Position numbers and translations under genes: made by a program | Notes under the pieces: generated by a model | Databases searched by the model: none | Told to the model about the DNA's origin: nothing | The model's input: only the letters and a program-made list of their open reading frames with translations | DNA from: Dechloromonas denitrificans | GTDB taxonomy: Bacteria > Pseudomonadota > Gammaproteobacteria > Burkholderiales > Rhodocyclaceae | Assembly: GCF_020510685.1 (NCBI RefSeq) | Contig: NZ_CP075185.1 | Span: 4,419,001 to 4,483,000, forward strand | Length of the DNA: 64,000 bases | Direction of reading: 5' to 3' | Shown here: piece after piece, positions 48,640 through 57,889 of the stretch | Layout: the number at the start of each line of letters is the position of its first letter | Position numbering within the stretch: position 1 is the stretch's first letter

Positions 48640-48832
48640 AGGCCCCCGCGAGTGCCGTCAGGCCGGCATCCTGAACCTGGGTCCAGAGTGGCTACGTTCC
48701 TTCCGCTTCAGGCACACCCGACGAAGAGTGCGCACAACAGCGGTTTCGATGGTTCGCAACCGATGCCAATTAGCATTGGTTCAAGGAATATATGGCCTTA
48801 ACAAACACCGCAGGGGACGCTCGGCGGGCGGC
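48640..48832 (-). ncRNA. ssrS: 6S RNA
   Basis: About 193 nt, minus strand, directly downstream of zapA as in many proteobacteria. The ends pair (GCCCGCCGAG at 48829-48820 with CTCGCGGGGGC at 48652-48642). Inside, the 5' arm GTCCCCTGCGG, the CCTTGAACC box, and the 3' GCCTGACGGC segment resemble known 6S RNA. It mimics an open promoter and binds sigma-70 RNA polymerase. Boundaries are estimates. Confidence 0.78.
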
Positions 48833-48853
48833 GCCGGGGTCAGCAGCAAATGA

Positions 48854-49189
48854 CTACAGATCCAGTTGCTGCTGGGGCGCAAGCACGGTATCGATTCGTG
48901 CTCCCATGTCACCGATTCTACGCTTTGCGTCGGAAGTATCAACCGCTTCGCCAAGAGTATTTTCCGCCCCTGTGGAGGCGCCGGAAAGGTACTCGTGAGC
49001 GATGTTGAGCGCCGCCATCACGGCGACGCGCTCGGCGATGGTGCTCTTGGTGCGCTGGGCGATTTCGCGCATCTTGTTGTCGACCAGATCGACCGCCAGC
49101 AGCAGCGCATCGCGCTCTTCGGGCGTACAGGCGACGCGGTATTCGCGGCCCATGATCTTGACGTCAAGGAAATTCGGCTCGGTGCTCAT
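48854..49189 (-). CDS. zapA: cell division protein ZapA
   Basis: 111 residues. ZapA core: VKIMGREYRVACTPEERDALLLAVDLVDNKMREI, then a coiled coil. Promotes FtsZ bundling at the Z-ring. The ATG at 49189 with AGAGG nine bases upstream is preferred; an ATG at 49198 would overlap the next gene by 8 bp. Lies one base after the ZapB-like stop. Confidence 0.93.
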   Translation of the reverse strand: MSTEPNFLDVKIMGREYRVACTPEERDALLLAVDLVDNKMREIAQRTKSTIAERVAVMAALNIAHEYLSGASTGAENTLGEAVDTSDAKRRIGDMGARIDTVLAPQQQLDL

Positions 49190-49190
49190 C

Positions 49191-49388
49191 TCAGGCATCC
49201 TCTGGCAGCTTGTCCACGAGGCCTTCCAGACGCTCGCGGGCCAGCGTCATGGTCTGCCGCAGATGCAACCTCTCGACTTCGGCTGCGGCGATCTGATTCT
49301 TCAGCACCTCATTCTCGGCGCGCAACTGGTGAACCAGGGCGACGACCTGTTCAATCTTGGCTTCCAGCGCTTCGAGTTCGCTATTCAT
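49191..49388 (-). CDS. ZapB-like coiled-coil protein (TIGR02449 type)
   Basis: 65 residues forming one coiled coil (LEALEAKIEQVVALVHQLRAENEVLKNQIAAA). Found next to zapA in many beta- and gammaproteobacteria and thought to assist division. ATG at 49388; a GTG three codons earlier is ignored. Confidence 0.88.
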   Translation of the reverse strand: MNSELEALEAKIEQVVALVHQLRAENEVLKNQIAAAEVERLHLRQTMTLARERLEGLVDKLPEDA

Positions 49389-49816
49389 GGACCGCACTAT
49401 AGTTGGAAAAATGCCGCGTGGTCAAGGACTAAGCCTTTATTCTCAAAGTGGTTTATCGGAAGTCAAAGACATTTTTCTGGTGCGGTGCCAGCCCTGCCCA
49501 TGTAGAATGCGCGGCGTGTCAGGTGCTGTGCGAGGTTTCTCCAAGCGCAGTTAAACGGGAAAGCGGTGCGTCTCCAAGGAGACTAATCCGCTGCTGCCCC
49601 CGCAACGGTAAGCAAGTGCGGGCGCGTCAAAATGCCACTGGGTGAAGACCTGGGAAGGCGACGCGTCAAGACTTGTGAGCCCGGATACCGGCCTGAGACA
49701 AATCACGGAAGTGCCACGGGGGTGTGGCGCCGGCTCTCGCGATCCGCCGTTCTCCCTGCGCTTCCTTCTCAATGCTGTTCCGGCATGCGGGGACGCCCGC
49801 CGGGAAAGGAAGACTC
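49389..49816 (+). promoter_or_regulatory. btuB leader region (promoter and cobalamin riboswitch)
   Basis: 428 bp without a gene. A TAGAAT at 49503-49508, with a poor -35, could be the -10 of the btuB transcript. The riboswitch follows, and the last 110 bp contain a GC-rich inverted repeat near 49710-49730 (GTGCCAC with GTGTGGC) that may be the expression platform, and the ribosome binding site GGGAAAGGAAGA. Confidence 0.6.
49517..49700 (+). ncRNA. cobalamin (B12) riboswitch
   Basis: Conserved blocks in order: AGGTGCTGTGCGAGG at 49521, AGTTAAACGGGAA (49549-49561), a GCGGTG/CCGCTGC pair, CCCCCGCAACGGTAAG near 49598, the B12 box core GCCACTG (49634-49640), GGGAAGGCG, and closing GAGCCCGGATACCGGCC. 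Represses the downstream btuB operon when adenosylcobalamin is plentiful. Confidence 0.95.
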
Positions 49817-51643
49817 ATGAATCCACGTTTGAAGCCGCTGGCAGCGCTGCTGCCGCTCATCTTTGTTGCACCGGCCGAGGCCCAGCAACTGGCGGCACTC
49901 GATACCATCGTCGTCACCGCAACCCGTCAGGCCCAGCGCGCCAGCGAAATCCTGTCCGATGTCACGGTGATCGAATCGGAAGAAATCCGCAGTGCCGGCC
50001 CGACGGCAACGATCAACGAATTGCTGGCCCGCCAACCCGGCATCGAAATCAACCAGAAGGGCGGGATGGGCACCGATTCCAGCGTCTTCATTCGCGGCAG
50101 CAACAACTCCCACGCCCTGGTCCTGGTAGACGGCATGCGTCTCGGCTCGGCGACGCTCGGTTCGCCGGCCTGGGGCTTCATCCCGCTGGAGCAGGTAGAC
50201 CGCATCGAAATCATCCGCGGCTCCTGCTCCTCGTTATACGGCTCGGACGCCATTGGCGGCGTGATCCAGATTTTCACCAAGCGCGGCGATGGCCCCTTCC
50301 AGGCGTTCGCCGAAGCCGGCTACGGCACCTGGAACACCTCGGCGCTGGCCGCAGGATTTTCTGGCGGCGCCAGCGGCTGGCGCTACAGTTTCCAACTGGC
50401 TGACAAGCGCGGCGACTCGTACACCTCGGTCCGCAATCCGGCAAACTCGTACTACAACCCGGACAAGGATGGGTTTCAGACGACCAGCAGTTCAGGCAGC
50501 CTTTCCTACACGCCGCAAAAAGGCCATGAGCTTGGCGTCAGCTATCTTTTCTCCGATGGCTGGAATCGCTATGACTCCAGCCCCAAGGCCAAGGATTACA
50601 AGCAGAACGAAACCATCTACGGGGCCAATGCCTACACCCGCAACCAGCTGACCGAAGCGTGGACCAGCACGATCAAAATCGGCAAAAGCGCCGACGATGG
50701 CCAGCAATTCACCAACGGTGTCCGTGGTTCCGACATCCGCTCCGAGCAGATCCAGTATCAATGGCAGAATGACCTGAAACTGCCGATCGGCACCGCCTTG
50801 CTCGCTGCCGAAAGAGTCGAGCAGAGTGTTTCCGGCAATGTGAACTATGTGTTGAAGGAACGTAGCGTCAACTCCTACCTGGCTGGCTGGACCGGGAATT
50901 TGTCCGATCACCGCCTGCAACTCAACGTCAGAAAAGACGACAATTCCCAGTTCGGCATCAAGACCACCGGGATGCTGGCCTATGGCTACCAGTTCTCTTC
51001 CAACTGGCGCGGCAATCTTTCCTACGGCACCGGCTTCAAGGCGCCGACCTTCAACGACATGTACTGGCCGGGCTCGGGCAATCCCGACCTGAAACCGGAA
51101 ACCTCGGAAAACCGTGAAGGCTCGATTCACTATGAAACGACCTCGCAACACGCCTCGGTGACTTACTACCACAACGACGTACGCAACCTGATCGAGTGGG
51201 CGCCGAATTCGAGCGGCCTGTGGATGCCGAGCAATGTCGCCCGGGCGACGCTAAGCGGCTGGACGCTGGCCTATAGCGCTCAGTTGGACAGCTACAAACT
51301 TTCCGCCAGCCTAGACCTGCAGGATCCGGAAGATACCGATCAGCAGAAAGTGTTGCGCTATCGGGCCCGCCAGATTGCGAAACTGGGCTTGAGCAAGGAC
51401 TTTGGCGCCTTCAATATCGGCGGCGAAATTCTCGGCAGCGGACGGCGCTACAACGACGCCGGCAACACCCAGGAACTCGCCGGCTATGCCGTGGTTAACC
51501 TCTCGGCGAGTTACCGCGTTGCTGCCGACTGGACGATATTCGCCCGCGCCAACAATATTTTTGACAAGGATTACGAACTGGTCCGCGACTTTGCCACGCC
51601 GGGAACCAATGTCTTTGTCGGTGTCCGCTACAGTCCCAAGTAA
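49817..51643 (+). CDS. btuB: TonB-dependent vitamin B12 receptor BtuB
   Basis: 608 residues. Signal peptide (about 1-25), TonB box DTIVVTATR, plug domain (RGSNNSHALVLVDGMRL) and a 22-strand outer-membrane barrel ending in the C-terminal aromatic segment VGVRYSPK. Carries cobalamin across the outer membrane. ATG at 49817 follows the riboswitch and a strong ribosome binding site; the earlier in-frame ATG at 49724 lies in the leader. Confidence 0.93.
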   Translation: MNPRLKPLAALLPLIFVAPAEAQQLAALDTIVVTATRQAQRASEILSDVTVIESEEIRSAGPTATINELLARQPGIEINQKGGMGTDSSVFIRGSNNSHALVLVDGMRLGSATLGSPAWGFIPLEQVDRIEIIRGSCSSLYGSDAIGGVIQIFTKRGDGPFQAFAEAGYGTWNTSALAAGFSGGASGWRYSFQLADKRGDSYTSVRNPANSYYNPDKDGFQTTSSSGSLSYTPQKGHELGVSYLFSDGWNRYDSSPKAKDYKQNETIYGANAYTRNQLTEAWTSTIKIGKSADDGQQFTNGVRGSDIRSEQIQYQWQNDLKLPIGTALLAAERVEQSVSGNVNYVLKERSVNSYLAGWTGNLSDHRLQLNVRKDDNSQFGIKTTGMLAYGYQFSSNWRGNLSYGTGFKAPTFNDMYWPGSGNPDLKPETSENREGSIHYETTSQHASVTYYHNDVRNLIEWAPNSSGLWMPSNVARATLSGWTLAYSAQLDSYKLSASLDLQDPEDTDQQKVLRYRARQIAKLGLSKDFGAFNIGGEILGSGRRYNDAGNTQELAGYAVVNLSASYRVAADWTIFARANNIFDKDYELVRDFATPGTNVFVGVRYSPK

Positions 51644-51649
51644 GCATCC

Positions 51650-52627
51650 ATGCCGTCCAGCCGTCGCGCCCTCCTGATCCTGACCAGCCTCGGCCTGCTC
51701 GCCGTGCTGAGCATCGGGCTGGCGTTGATGGTTGGCAGCTTGCAAATCCCCCCGATCGACGTCCTGGCGGCGCTGCTCGGGCAGGACGTACCGGGCACCG
51801 ACATCGTGCGCGAACTGCGCCTGCCGCGGGCACTCGCCGGCTTCGCCTGCGGCGGCTTGCTGGCCCTGGCCGGGGCGCTGATGCAGGTGCTCCTGCGCAA
51901 CCCGCTGGCCGACCCTTACGTGCTGGGCATTTCCGGCGGTGCCGGGGTGGGGGCGATGTTCGCCATCCTGCTCGGCCTGCCGGTACTCGGCATCGATGGC
52001 CTGGCATTTCTCGGCGCCCTCGGCGCCATGGTCATTGTTTTCGGCCTGGCGCACGGCGACGGTAGCTGGACGCAGACCCGCCTGCTGCTCACCGGCGTCA
52101 TCGTCGCCGCCGGCTGCGGGGCGCTGGTTGCCCTGATGCTGGCGATCGCCCCGGAACACAAGTTGCGCGGCATGCTGTTCTGGCTGATGGGCGACCTTGG
52201 CCAAACCGGCCAGTGGTGGCCGGCCTTGCTGGCCCTGCTGGTCGCCCTGGCGCTGTGCATGCCCTTCGCCCGCGAACTCAACCTGCTGGCGCGCGGCATG
52301 ATGCAGGCCCAGGCGCTGGGCGTTGCGGTGGGCCGCTTGCGCTTTGCCATTTATCTGCTCGCCTCATTGGCCACCGCCGCCTCGGTGACAACGGCCGGCT
52401 CGATCGGCTTCGTCGGTCTGGTCGTGCCGCATCTGGTGCGACTCGCCACCGGCAACGACCAGCGCCTGCTGCTGCCGGCCTCGGTACTGGCCGGCGGTTC
52501 GCTGCTGGTCCTGGCCGATACGCTGGCCCGAACCCTGATCGCCCCGCAGCAACTGCCGGTCGGCGTGCTGACCGCGCTGATCGGCGTCCCGGTCTTCCTG
52601 TTCCTGCTGTCGAGGCATCCGCGATGA
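51650..52627 (+). CDS. btuC: B12 ABC transporter permease BtuC
   Basis: 325 residues, FecCD family, about nine helices. Family segments: RLPRALAGFACGGLLALAG, NPLADPYVLGISGGAGVGAM, and GSIGFVGLVVPHLVRLATG. Six bases after btuB; its stop overlaps btuD. Substrate assigned from the riboswitch and btuB. Confidence 0.93.
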   Translation: MPSSRRALLILTSLGLLAVLSIGLALMVGSLQIPPIDVLAALLGQDVPGTDIVRELRLPRALAGFACGGLLALAGALMQVLLRNPLADPYVLGISGGAGVGAMFAILLGLPVLGIDGLAFLGALGAMVIVFGLAHGDGSWTQTRLLLTGVIVAAGCGALVALMLAIAPEHKLRGMLFWLMGDLGQTGQWWPALLALLVALALCMPFARELNLLARGMMQAQALGVAVGRLRFAIYLLASLATAASVTTAGSIGFVGLVVPHLVRLATGNDQRLLLPASVLAGGSLLVLADTLARTLIAPQQLPVGVLTALIGVPVFLFLLSRHPR

Positions 52628-53400
52628 ACGCCGCCCCGTTGATCGAAGCCCGGACGCTGAACCTGAGCATCGCCCAGCAACAGGTCTGTCTCGACCTGAA
52701 TTTCTCGCTGCAGCCGGGCGAGCGGCTGGCCATTCTCGGCCGCAACGGGGCCGGCAAGTCGACGCTGCTCTCCGTGCTCGCCGGCCTGCGCGCCGCCGAT
52801 ACCGGCGAGGTCCTGCTCGGCGGCCAGACCTACGCCGAACTCGGCCCGCGCGAGGCGGCCCGCCGCCGTGGTTGGCTGGAACAGCGGCATAGCGATGCCT
52901 TTGCGTCGACGGTGCTGGAAACTGTACTGACCGGCCGCCACCCGCATCTCGGGCGCTGGGAATGGGAAAGCGAGCGCGACGCCGAAATCGCCCGCGCCGC
53001 CTTGCGCGCCGTCGGCTTGGCCGAACTGGAAAAACGCGAGGTGCAGACCCTGTCCGGCGGCGAACGGCAACGTCTGGCCGTCGCCACGCTGCTCACCCAG
53101 GCGGCCCCGCTCTACCTGCTCGACGAGCCGCTCGCTCATCTCGACCTCAATCACCAGATCGCCGTGCTCGAGTTGTTCGCCGCGGCGGCCCGCGACTGCG
53201 GGGCCGGCGTCATCATGGTGCTGCACGAACCGGCCCTGGCCTGGCGCTACTGCGACCGCGCCTTGCTGATCCACGGCGATGGCCGCCACGAACTCGGCCC
53301 GGTCCGCGAGATGCTGACCGCCGAACACCTCTCGGCGCTCTACCAGCACCCGCTGCAGGCCGTCGAAATCGATGGCCTGATCGGCTTCATTCCCCGCTGA
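52624..53400 (+). CDS. btuD: B12 ABC transporter ATP-binding protein BtuD
   Basis: 258 residues. Walker A GRNGAGKST, signature LSGGERQR, Walker B LYLLDEP, switch LHE. ATG at 52624 overlaps btuC by four bases; the long upstream in-frame stretch is a shadow of btuC. Confidence 0.94.
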   Translation: MNAAPLIEARTLNLSIAQQQVCLDLNFSLQPGERLAILGRNGAGKSTLLSVLAGLRAADTGEVLLGGQTYAELGPREAARRRGWLEQRHSDAFASTVLETVLTGRHPHLGRWEWESERDAEIARAALRAVGLAELEKREVQTLSGGERQRLAVATLLTQAAPLYLLDEPLAHLDLNHQIAVLELFAAAARDCGAGVIMVLHEPALAWRYCDRALLIHGDGRHELGPVREMLTAEHLSALYQHPLQAVEIDGLIGFIPR

Positions 53401-53425
53401 CCGCGCCGCCATTGCAAGGACTTTC

Positions 53426-54223
53426 ATGCTTCCGCTGATCCGTATTCTCTGCTTTACCCTGCTCGGCATCGCTGCGCTGAGCGCCCAGGCCGGTTGTCCG
53501 CGCATCGTCAGTCAATCGCCTTACCTGAGCATTGCCCTCGACTGGCTTGGCCGTGGCGAATGCATCGTCGGCGTTTCGCGCTACGACAAGAAAGATCTGC
53601 CGCGCACCGGCGGAGTGGCCGACCCGGACGCGGCGGCCATCGCCGCCCTGCATCCCGATCTGCTGGTAACCTCGACGCTGACCAAGGCCGAGGTTCTGCA
53701 ACAGGTCACGCCGGCTGGTACCCAGGCGCTCCGCGTCGGCGGCTCGCGCTCGCTGGCCGAAACCGAACGGATGCTGAGCGACCTGGCCGAAGCGAGCGAG
53801 GCGCCTGATGGTGCGGCCCGCGTCCGGCAGTTTAGTCGCGAGCTGCGCCAGCGCCTGGCCGATTTTCCCGGCCACGGCCGGCGCGTGCTGCTGCTTTCGG
53901 CCTGCGCCGAGAAACCTTATTCCTACAGCCGCAACACCGTGCTCGGCGACCTTGCCGAACAGGCCGGCCTGACCCTCGCCGATCCGGTCGACGGCATCCA
54001 CCATCTCGACGACGGGCCAGGCAACGACGGCATCCCGGCCCTGGTCGCCGGCAGCCGCCCGGATCTCGTGATCAACTTCATCGCCACCTCGGCCAGCCAG
54101 TGCAATGCCGCCCTCGGTGCCTTGCCCGTGCCGCTGGTCATGCTCTCCGGTGACAATTTTTTCTACCCCGGCCCACGCCTGCTCGAAGGCCTGGACGAAC
54201 TCAAGGAAGCGCTCAAGCCATGA
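53426..54223 (+). CDS. btuF: B12-binding periplasmic protein BtuF
   Basis: 265 residues. Signal peptide ending near AQAGC (a lipobox-like AQAGC is present, so lipoprotein form is possible). Family segments RIVSQSPYLSIALDWLG and AAIAALHPDLLVTSTLT. Binds cobalamin and delivers it to BtuCD. Overlaps cobO by four bases. Confidence 0.9.
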   Translation: MLPLIRILCFTLLGIAALSAQAGCPRIVSQSPYLSIALDWLGRGECIVGVSRYDKKDLPRTGGVADPDAAAIAALHPDLLVTSTLTKAEVLQQVTPAGTQALRVGGSRSLAETERMLSDLAEASEAPDGAARVRQFSRELRQRLADFPGHGRRVLLLSACAEKPYSYSRNTVLGDLAEQAGLTLADPVDGIHHLDDGPGNDGIPALVAGSRPDLVINFIATSASQCNAALGALPVPLVMLSGDNFFYPGPRLLEGLDELKEALKP

Positions 54224-54828
54224 CCGAAACCCTGGATCAGGAATCCCGCCACACCGCCCGCATGCAACGCAAAAAGGAAGTGGTCGACGGCAAGATCGCC
54301 GATGCCCAGGAAGAGCGCGGCGTGCTGGTAATCAACACCGGCAACGGCAAGGGCAAGTCGAGCGCCGCCTTCGGCGTAGTCGCCCGGACCCTCGGCCACG
54401 GCCTCAAGGTCGGCGTCGTGCAGTTCGTCAAAGGCCGCTCCGATACCGGCGAGGAAGCCTTTTTCCGCCAGCAGGCCGGGGTCAGCTGGCATGTCGGCGG
54501 CGAAGGTTTCACCTGGGAGACCCAGGACAAGGAACGCGACGCCAAAGCGGCGCAGCACGCCTGGAGCGTCGCCTGCGAGCATCTGGCCAACCCGCAGATC
54601 GGCCTCGTCGTCCTCGACGAAATGACCTACGCCTTCAAGTACGGCTGGCTCGAACTCGATGCCGTGCTCGCCAAGCTGCTTGCCCGGCCGCCGATGCAGC
54701 ACGTCATCATCACCGGCCGCGCGGCGCCGCAGGCGCTGCGTGATGCGGCCGACACCGTGAGCGACATCGGCATGGAAAAGCACGCCTTCCAGAGCGGCAT
54801 CAAGGCCATGCCCGGCCTCGAGTTCTGA
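54220..54828 (+). CDS. cobO: cob(I)yrinic acid a,c-diamide adenosyltransferase
   Basis: 202 residues, CobO/BtuR family, P-loop GNGKGKSSAAFG near 44 and VVLDEMTYA. Adds the adenosyl group to corrinoids from ATP, yielding the coenzyme used by methylmalonyl-CoA mutase. Overlaps btuF by four bases. Confidence 0.95.
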   Translation: MTETLDQESRHTARMQRKKEVVDGKIADAQEERGVLVINTGNGKGKSSAAFGVVARTLGHGLKVGVVQFVKGRSDTGEEAFFRQQAGVSWHVGGEGFTWETQDKERDAKAAQHAWSVACEHLANPQIGLVVLDEMTYAFKYGWLELDAVLAKLLARPPMQHVIITGRAAPQALRDAADTVSDIGMEKHAFQSGIKAMPGLEF

Positions 54829-54885
54829 GCAAGCTCCGCTGAAAACGCCGGAGCGCCCTGCGCCGCCACCAAGGAAACAAATCAA

Positions 54886-56166
54886 ATGACCGCCTGTCCC
54901 GCCCTGTTGATCGCCGCCGCCTCGTCCGGCCAAGGCAAAACCACCGTCACCGCCGCGCTGGCCCGGCTGCACGCCCGCCAGGGCCGGCGCGTCACCGTCT
55001 TCAAATGCGGTCCCGATTTTCTCGACCCGCAGATTCACGCGGTGGCCAGCGGTCGGCCGTGCCAGAACCTCGATCTCGGGATGTGCGGTGAGGGCGATGC
55101 GAGCTGGCGACTGAGCCGGGCCGCCAGGGACTCCGACCTGATCCTCGTCGAAGGCGTCATGGGGCTGTTCGACGGCACGCCGTCGGCCGCCGATATTGCC
55201 TGCCGTTTCAACATTCCGGTGATGGCGATGATCGATGCCGGGGCGATGGCCCAGACCTTTGGCGCGGTGGCCCACGGCCTGGCCACCTATCGCCCCGGCC
55301 TGCCCTTTGCCGGGGTGCTGGCCAACCGGGTCGGCAGCGCCCACCATACCGAATTGCTGCGCGATAGCCGGCCGGCCGGCATGGGCTGGTTCGGCGCCCT
55401 GCCGCGCAACCCCGAGGCAGCGCTGCCCGAACGCCACCTCGGCCTGCTGCAGGCGGCCGAAATCGACGATCTGGAAGGACGTCTCGACCGCCTGGCCGAC
55501 GCGCTGGCCGCCACCGCGACGGTCGATCTGCCCGCCCCGATCGCCTTTGCCGACACCCCGCCACCGACCATTGCGCCGCTCCTGGCCGGCCGGCGCATCG
55601 CCATCGCCCGCGATGCCGCCTACGGTTTCATCTACCCGGCCAACCTGGAAACGCTGAGCAGCCTCGGCGCCGAACTACGCTTCTTCTCGCCGCTCGCTGG
55701 CGATCCGCTGCCTGACTGCGACGCCATCTGGCTGCCCGGCGGCTATCCGGAGCTGCATGGCGCAACGCTGTCCGCCCGTGACGATCTGTGGTCGGCCTTG
55801 CACGCCCATGTCGCAGCCGGCAAACCGCTGCTCGCCGAATGCGGCGGCATGATGAGCCTGTTCGCCGAAGTCACCGACAAGACCGGCGCCAGCCATCGGT
55901 TTGCCGGGCTGCTGCCGGGCCGGGCGGTGATGCAGCAGCGCCTGGCCGCCCTCGGCACGCAATTTGCCGAACTGCCGGAAGGCCGGCTGGCCGGTCACAC
56001 TTTCCATTACTCGCAAAGCGAAACCCCGCTGCTGCCGCTGGTCCGGGCGAAAACCGCCGACGGCCGGGACGGCGAAGCGATCTTCCGGCAGCAACGGCTG
56101 ACCGCCTCCTACGTGCATTTCTATTTCCCGTCCAATCCGGCCGCCGTCGCCGCCCTATTCCGTTAG
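54886..56166 (+). CDS. cobB: cobyrinic acid a,c-diamide synthase
   Basis: 426 residues. N-terminal dethiobiotin-synthase-like ATPase (AAASSGQGKTTVTAAL near 7, GPDFLDPQIH) and C-terminal glutamine amidotransferase domain with LAECGGMM (catalytic Cys near 320). Amidates cobyrinic acid. 57 bp after cobO. Only this corrin-ring gene is here; others may follow elsewhere. Confidence 0.94.
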   Translation: MTACPALLIAAASSGQGKTTVTAALARLHARQGRRVTVFKCGPDFLDPQIHAVASGRPCQNLDLGMCGEGDASWRLSRAARDSDLILVEGVMGLFDGTPSAADIACRFNIPVMAMIDAGAMAQTFGAVAHGLATYRPGLPFAGVLANRVGSAHHTELLRDSRPAGMGWFGALPRNPEAALPERHLGLLQAAEIDDLEGRLDRLADALAATATVDLPAPIAFADTPPPTIAPLLAGRRIAIARDAAYGFIYPANLETLSSLGAELRFFSPLAGDPLPDCDAIWLPGGYPELHGATLSARDDLWSALHAHVAAGKPLLAECGGMMSLFAEVTDKTGASHRFAGLLPGRAVMQQRLAALGTQFAELPEGRLAGHTFHYSQSETPLLPLVRAKTADGRDGEAIFRQQRLTASYVHFYFPSNPAAVAALFR

Positions 56167-56272
56167 CTCGATACTCCATTTTTCACGAACACTAAGTGCG
56201 GCTTATTGTAGTTTTTCCGGGTCCAAGACGCGGTTAGACTAGCGGCTGTAACTTTTCCACATGGAGACAACG

Positions 56273-57145
56273 ATGAAGAATTTCGCTCTGATGGCCGCCG
56301 CCCTGATCCTCGGCTTTACGCTGAGCATCGGCGACGCCGAAGCCAAGCGCCTGGGTGGCGGCGGTTCGACCGGCATGCAACGCCAGTCGGTCGCCCCGTC
56401 GGCAACCAAGCAACCGACCCAAGCCGCACCGGCCACGCCGGCCGCCGCGCCGACCGCGCAACCCAAGCGTTCGTGGATGGGCCCGCTGGCCGGCCTCGCC
56501 GCCGGTCTTGGTCTGGCCGCTCTGGCCTCGCATTTCGGCTTCGGTGAAGGCCTGGCCAACATGATGATGATCGGCCTGCTGATCATGGCGGTGGTCATGG
56601 TGATCGGCTTCGTGATGCGCAAGAAGGCCGCGGCCAGTCAGCCGGGTGGCATGCAGTACGCCGGTGCCGGCTACGGTGGCGCCCAGCCGCCCAAGCCGGA
56701 ATTCACCCCGGCCGGCGGTTCGACCTACGCCGCCGCGGCAGCCAACGAAAGTGCAGCGACGACTGGCTCCATCCCGGCCGACTTCGATGTCGATGGCTTT
56801 GTCCGTAACGCCAAGGTCAACTTCATCCGCCTGCAAGCTGCCAACGATGCCGGCAATCTCGACGACATCCGCGAATTCACCACGCCGGAAATGTTCGCCG
56901 AAATCAAGATGGGCATGGCCGAACGCGGTGCTGCAGCGCAGGAAACCGACGTCGTGCAGTTGAACGCCGAAGTCCTCGATGTCGCCGAAGAGGCCAGCCG
57001 CTATATCGTCAGCATCCGTTTCCACGGCCTGATCCGCGAAGAGAAGAACGCGCCGACCGGCCCGTTCGACGAAATCTGGAACATGACCAAGCCGCGCGAC
57101 GGCAGCCGCGGCTGGACACTGGCCGGTATCCAGCAAGTCCAGTAA
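56273..57145 (+). CDS. Tim44-like domain membrane protein
   Basis: 290 residues. Signal peptide (about 1-24) ending near AEA, a Pro/Ala/Thr linker, two hydrophobic stretches (about 70-85 and 95-115), and a C-terminal Tim44-like domain (FDVDGFVRNAKVNFIRLQAANDAGNLDDIREFTTPEMF). ATG at 56273 with GGAGACAACG. Role in bacteria unclear, possibly envelope assembly. Stands alone. Confidence 0.85.
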   Translation: MKNFALMAAALILGFTLSIGDAEAKRLGGGGSTGMQRQSVAPSATKQPTQAAPATPAAAPTAQPKRSWMGPLAGLAAGLGLAALASHFGFGEGLANMMMIGLLIMAVVMVIGFVMRKKAAASQPGGMQYAGAGYGGAQPPKPEFTPAGGSTYAAAAANESAATTGSIPADFDVDGFVRNAKVNFIRLQAANDAGNLDDIREFTTPEMFAEIKMGMAERGAAAQETDVVQLNAEVLDVAEEASRYIVSIRFHGLIREEKNAPTGPFDEIWNMTKPRDGSRGWTLAGIQQVQ

Positions 57146-57162
57146 GACGTACTGCCAAAAGC

Positions 57163-57197
57163 AAAAGGCCGGGGGAGCAATCCCGCCGGCCTTTTTT
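57163..57197 (+). terminator. rho-independent terminator after the Tim44-domain gene
   Basis: AAAGGCCGG.GGGA pairs with TCCC.GCCGGCCTTT around a short loop and is followed by six T. Confidence 0.88.
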
Positions 57198-57235
57198 ACG
57201 ATCGTCGTTCACCGGCGCCAAGCGGAGCACTGGCA

Positions 57236-57889
57236 ATGCCCATCGAGACTCCCGCCGCCTTACACGCGCTTTTCGTCCACGGCATGGGACGTTCGCCGCT
57301 TTCCGGCTGGCCGATGCTCTGGCATTTGCGGCGGGCCGGTATGCAGACCGGCACGTTTGGCTACGCGACCAGTTTCGAGAGCTTCCCGGCCATCGCCGGG
57401 CGACTCGCCGCCCGCATTTCCCACCTGGCCGGGCAGGGCGACTATGTTTTGATCGGCCACTCGCTGGGCGGCGTGCTGATTCGTGCTGCCCTCGGCACCC
57501 TGCCAGCCGGCACCCGGCAACCGCACCGGGTATTCCTGCTGGGCTCGCCGATTGGCGCCTCCCGGCTGGCGAAATTGCTGCACGACCAGCCGCTCTACCG
57601 GCTACTGACCCGCGATTGCGGCCAATTGCTGGCTTCGGAACAACGGATGCAGCATGTGCCGGCGATTTCCGCACCGACCACCGGTATCTTCGGGGTGCGC
57701 GGCATTGCGGCAACGCGTGGGCCTTTCGCCGGCGAAGCCAATGACGGAGTCGTCGCCGTGGCGGAAATCAGCGCCGCATGGATAGTCGACGAAGTCCGCC
57801 TGCCGGTCGTTCACACCCTGTTGCCGGCCAGCCCGCTGGTCGCCCGGGCGATCCTGGCAAGACTTGCCGGAATCAACTCGAACAGCTGA
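57236..57889 (+). CDS. alpha/beta hydrolase (lipase-like)
   Basis: 217 residues. Nucleophile motif GHSLGG near 80, N-terminal FVHGMGRS oxyanion segment, probable Asp in EANDGVVAV and catalytic His in PVVHTLLP. No signal peptide. Similar to PGAP1/LipB-type esterases of unknown substrate. ATG at 57236; its end overlaps selO by 17 bp. Confidence 0.85.
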   Translation: MPIETPAALHALFVHGMGRSPLSGWPMLWHLRRAGMQTGTFGYATSFESFPAIAGRLAARISHLAGQGDYVLIGHSLGGVLIRAALGTLPAGTRQPHRVFLLGSPIGASRLAKLLHDQPLYRLLTRDCGQLLASEQRMQHVPAISAPTTGIFGVRGIAATRGPFAGEANDGVVAVAEISAAWIVDEVRLPVVHTLLPASPLVARAILARLAGINSNS

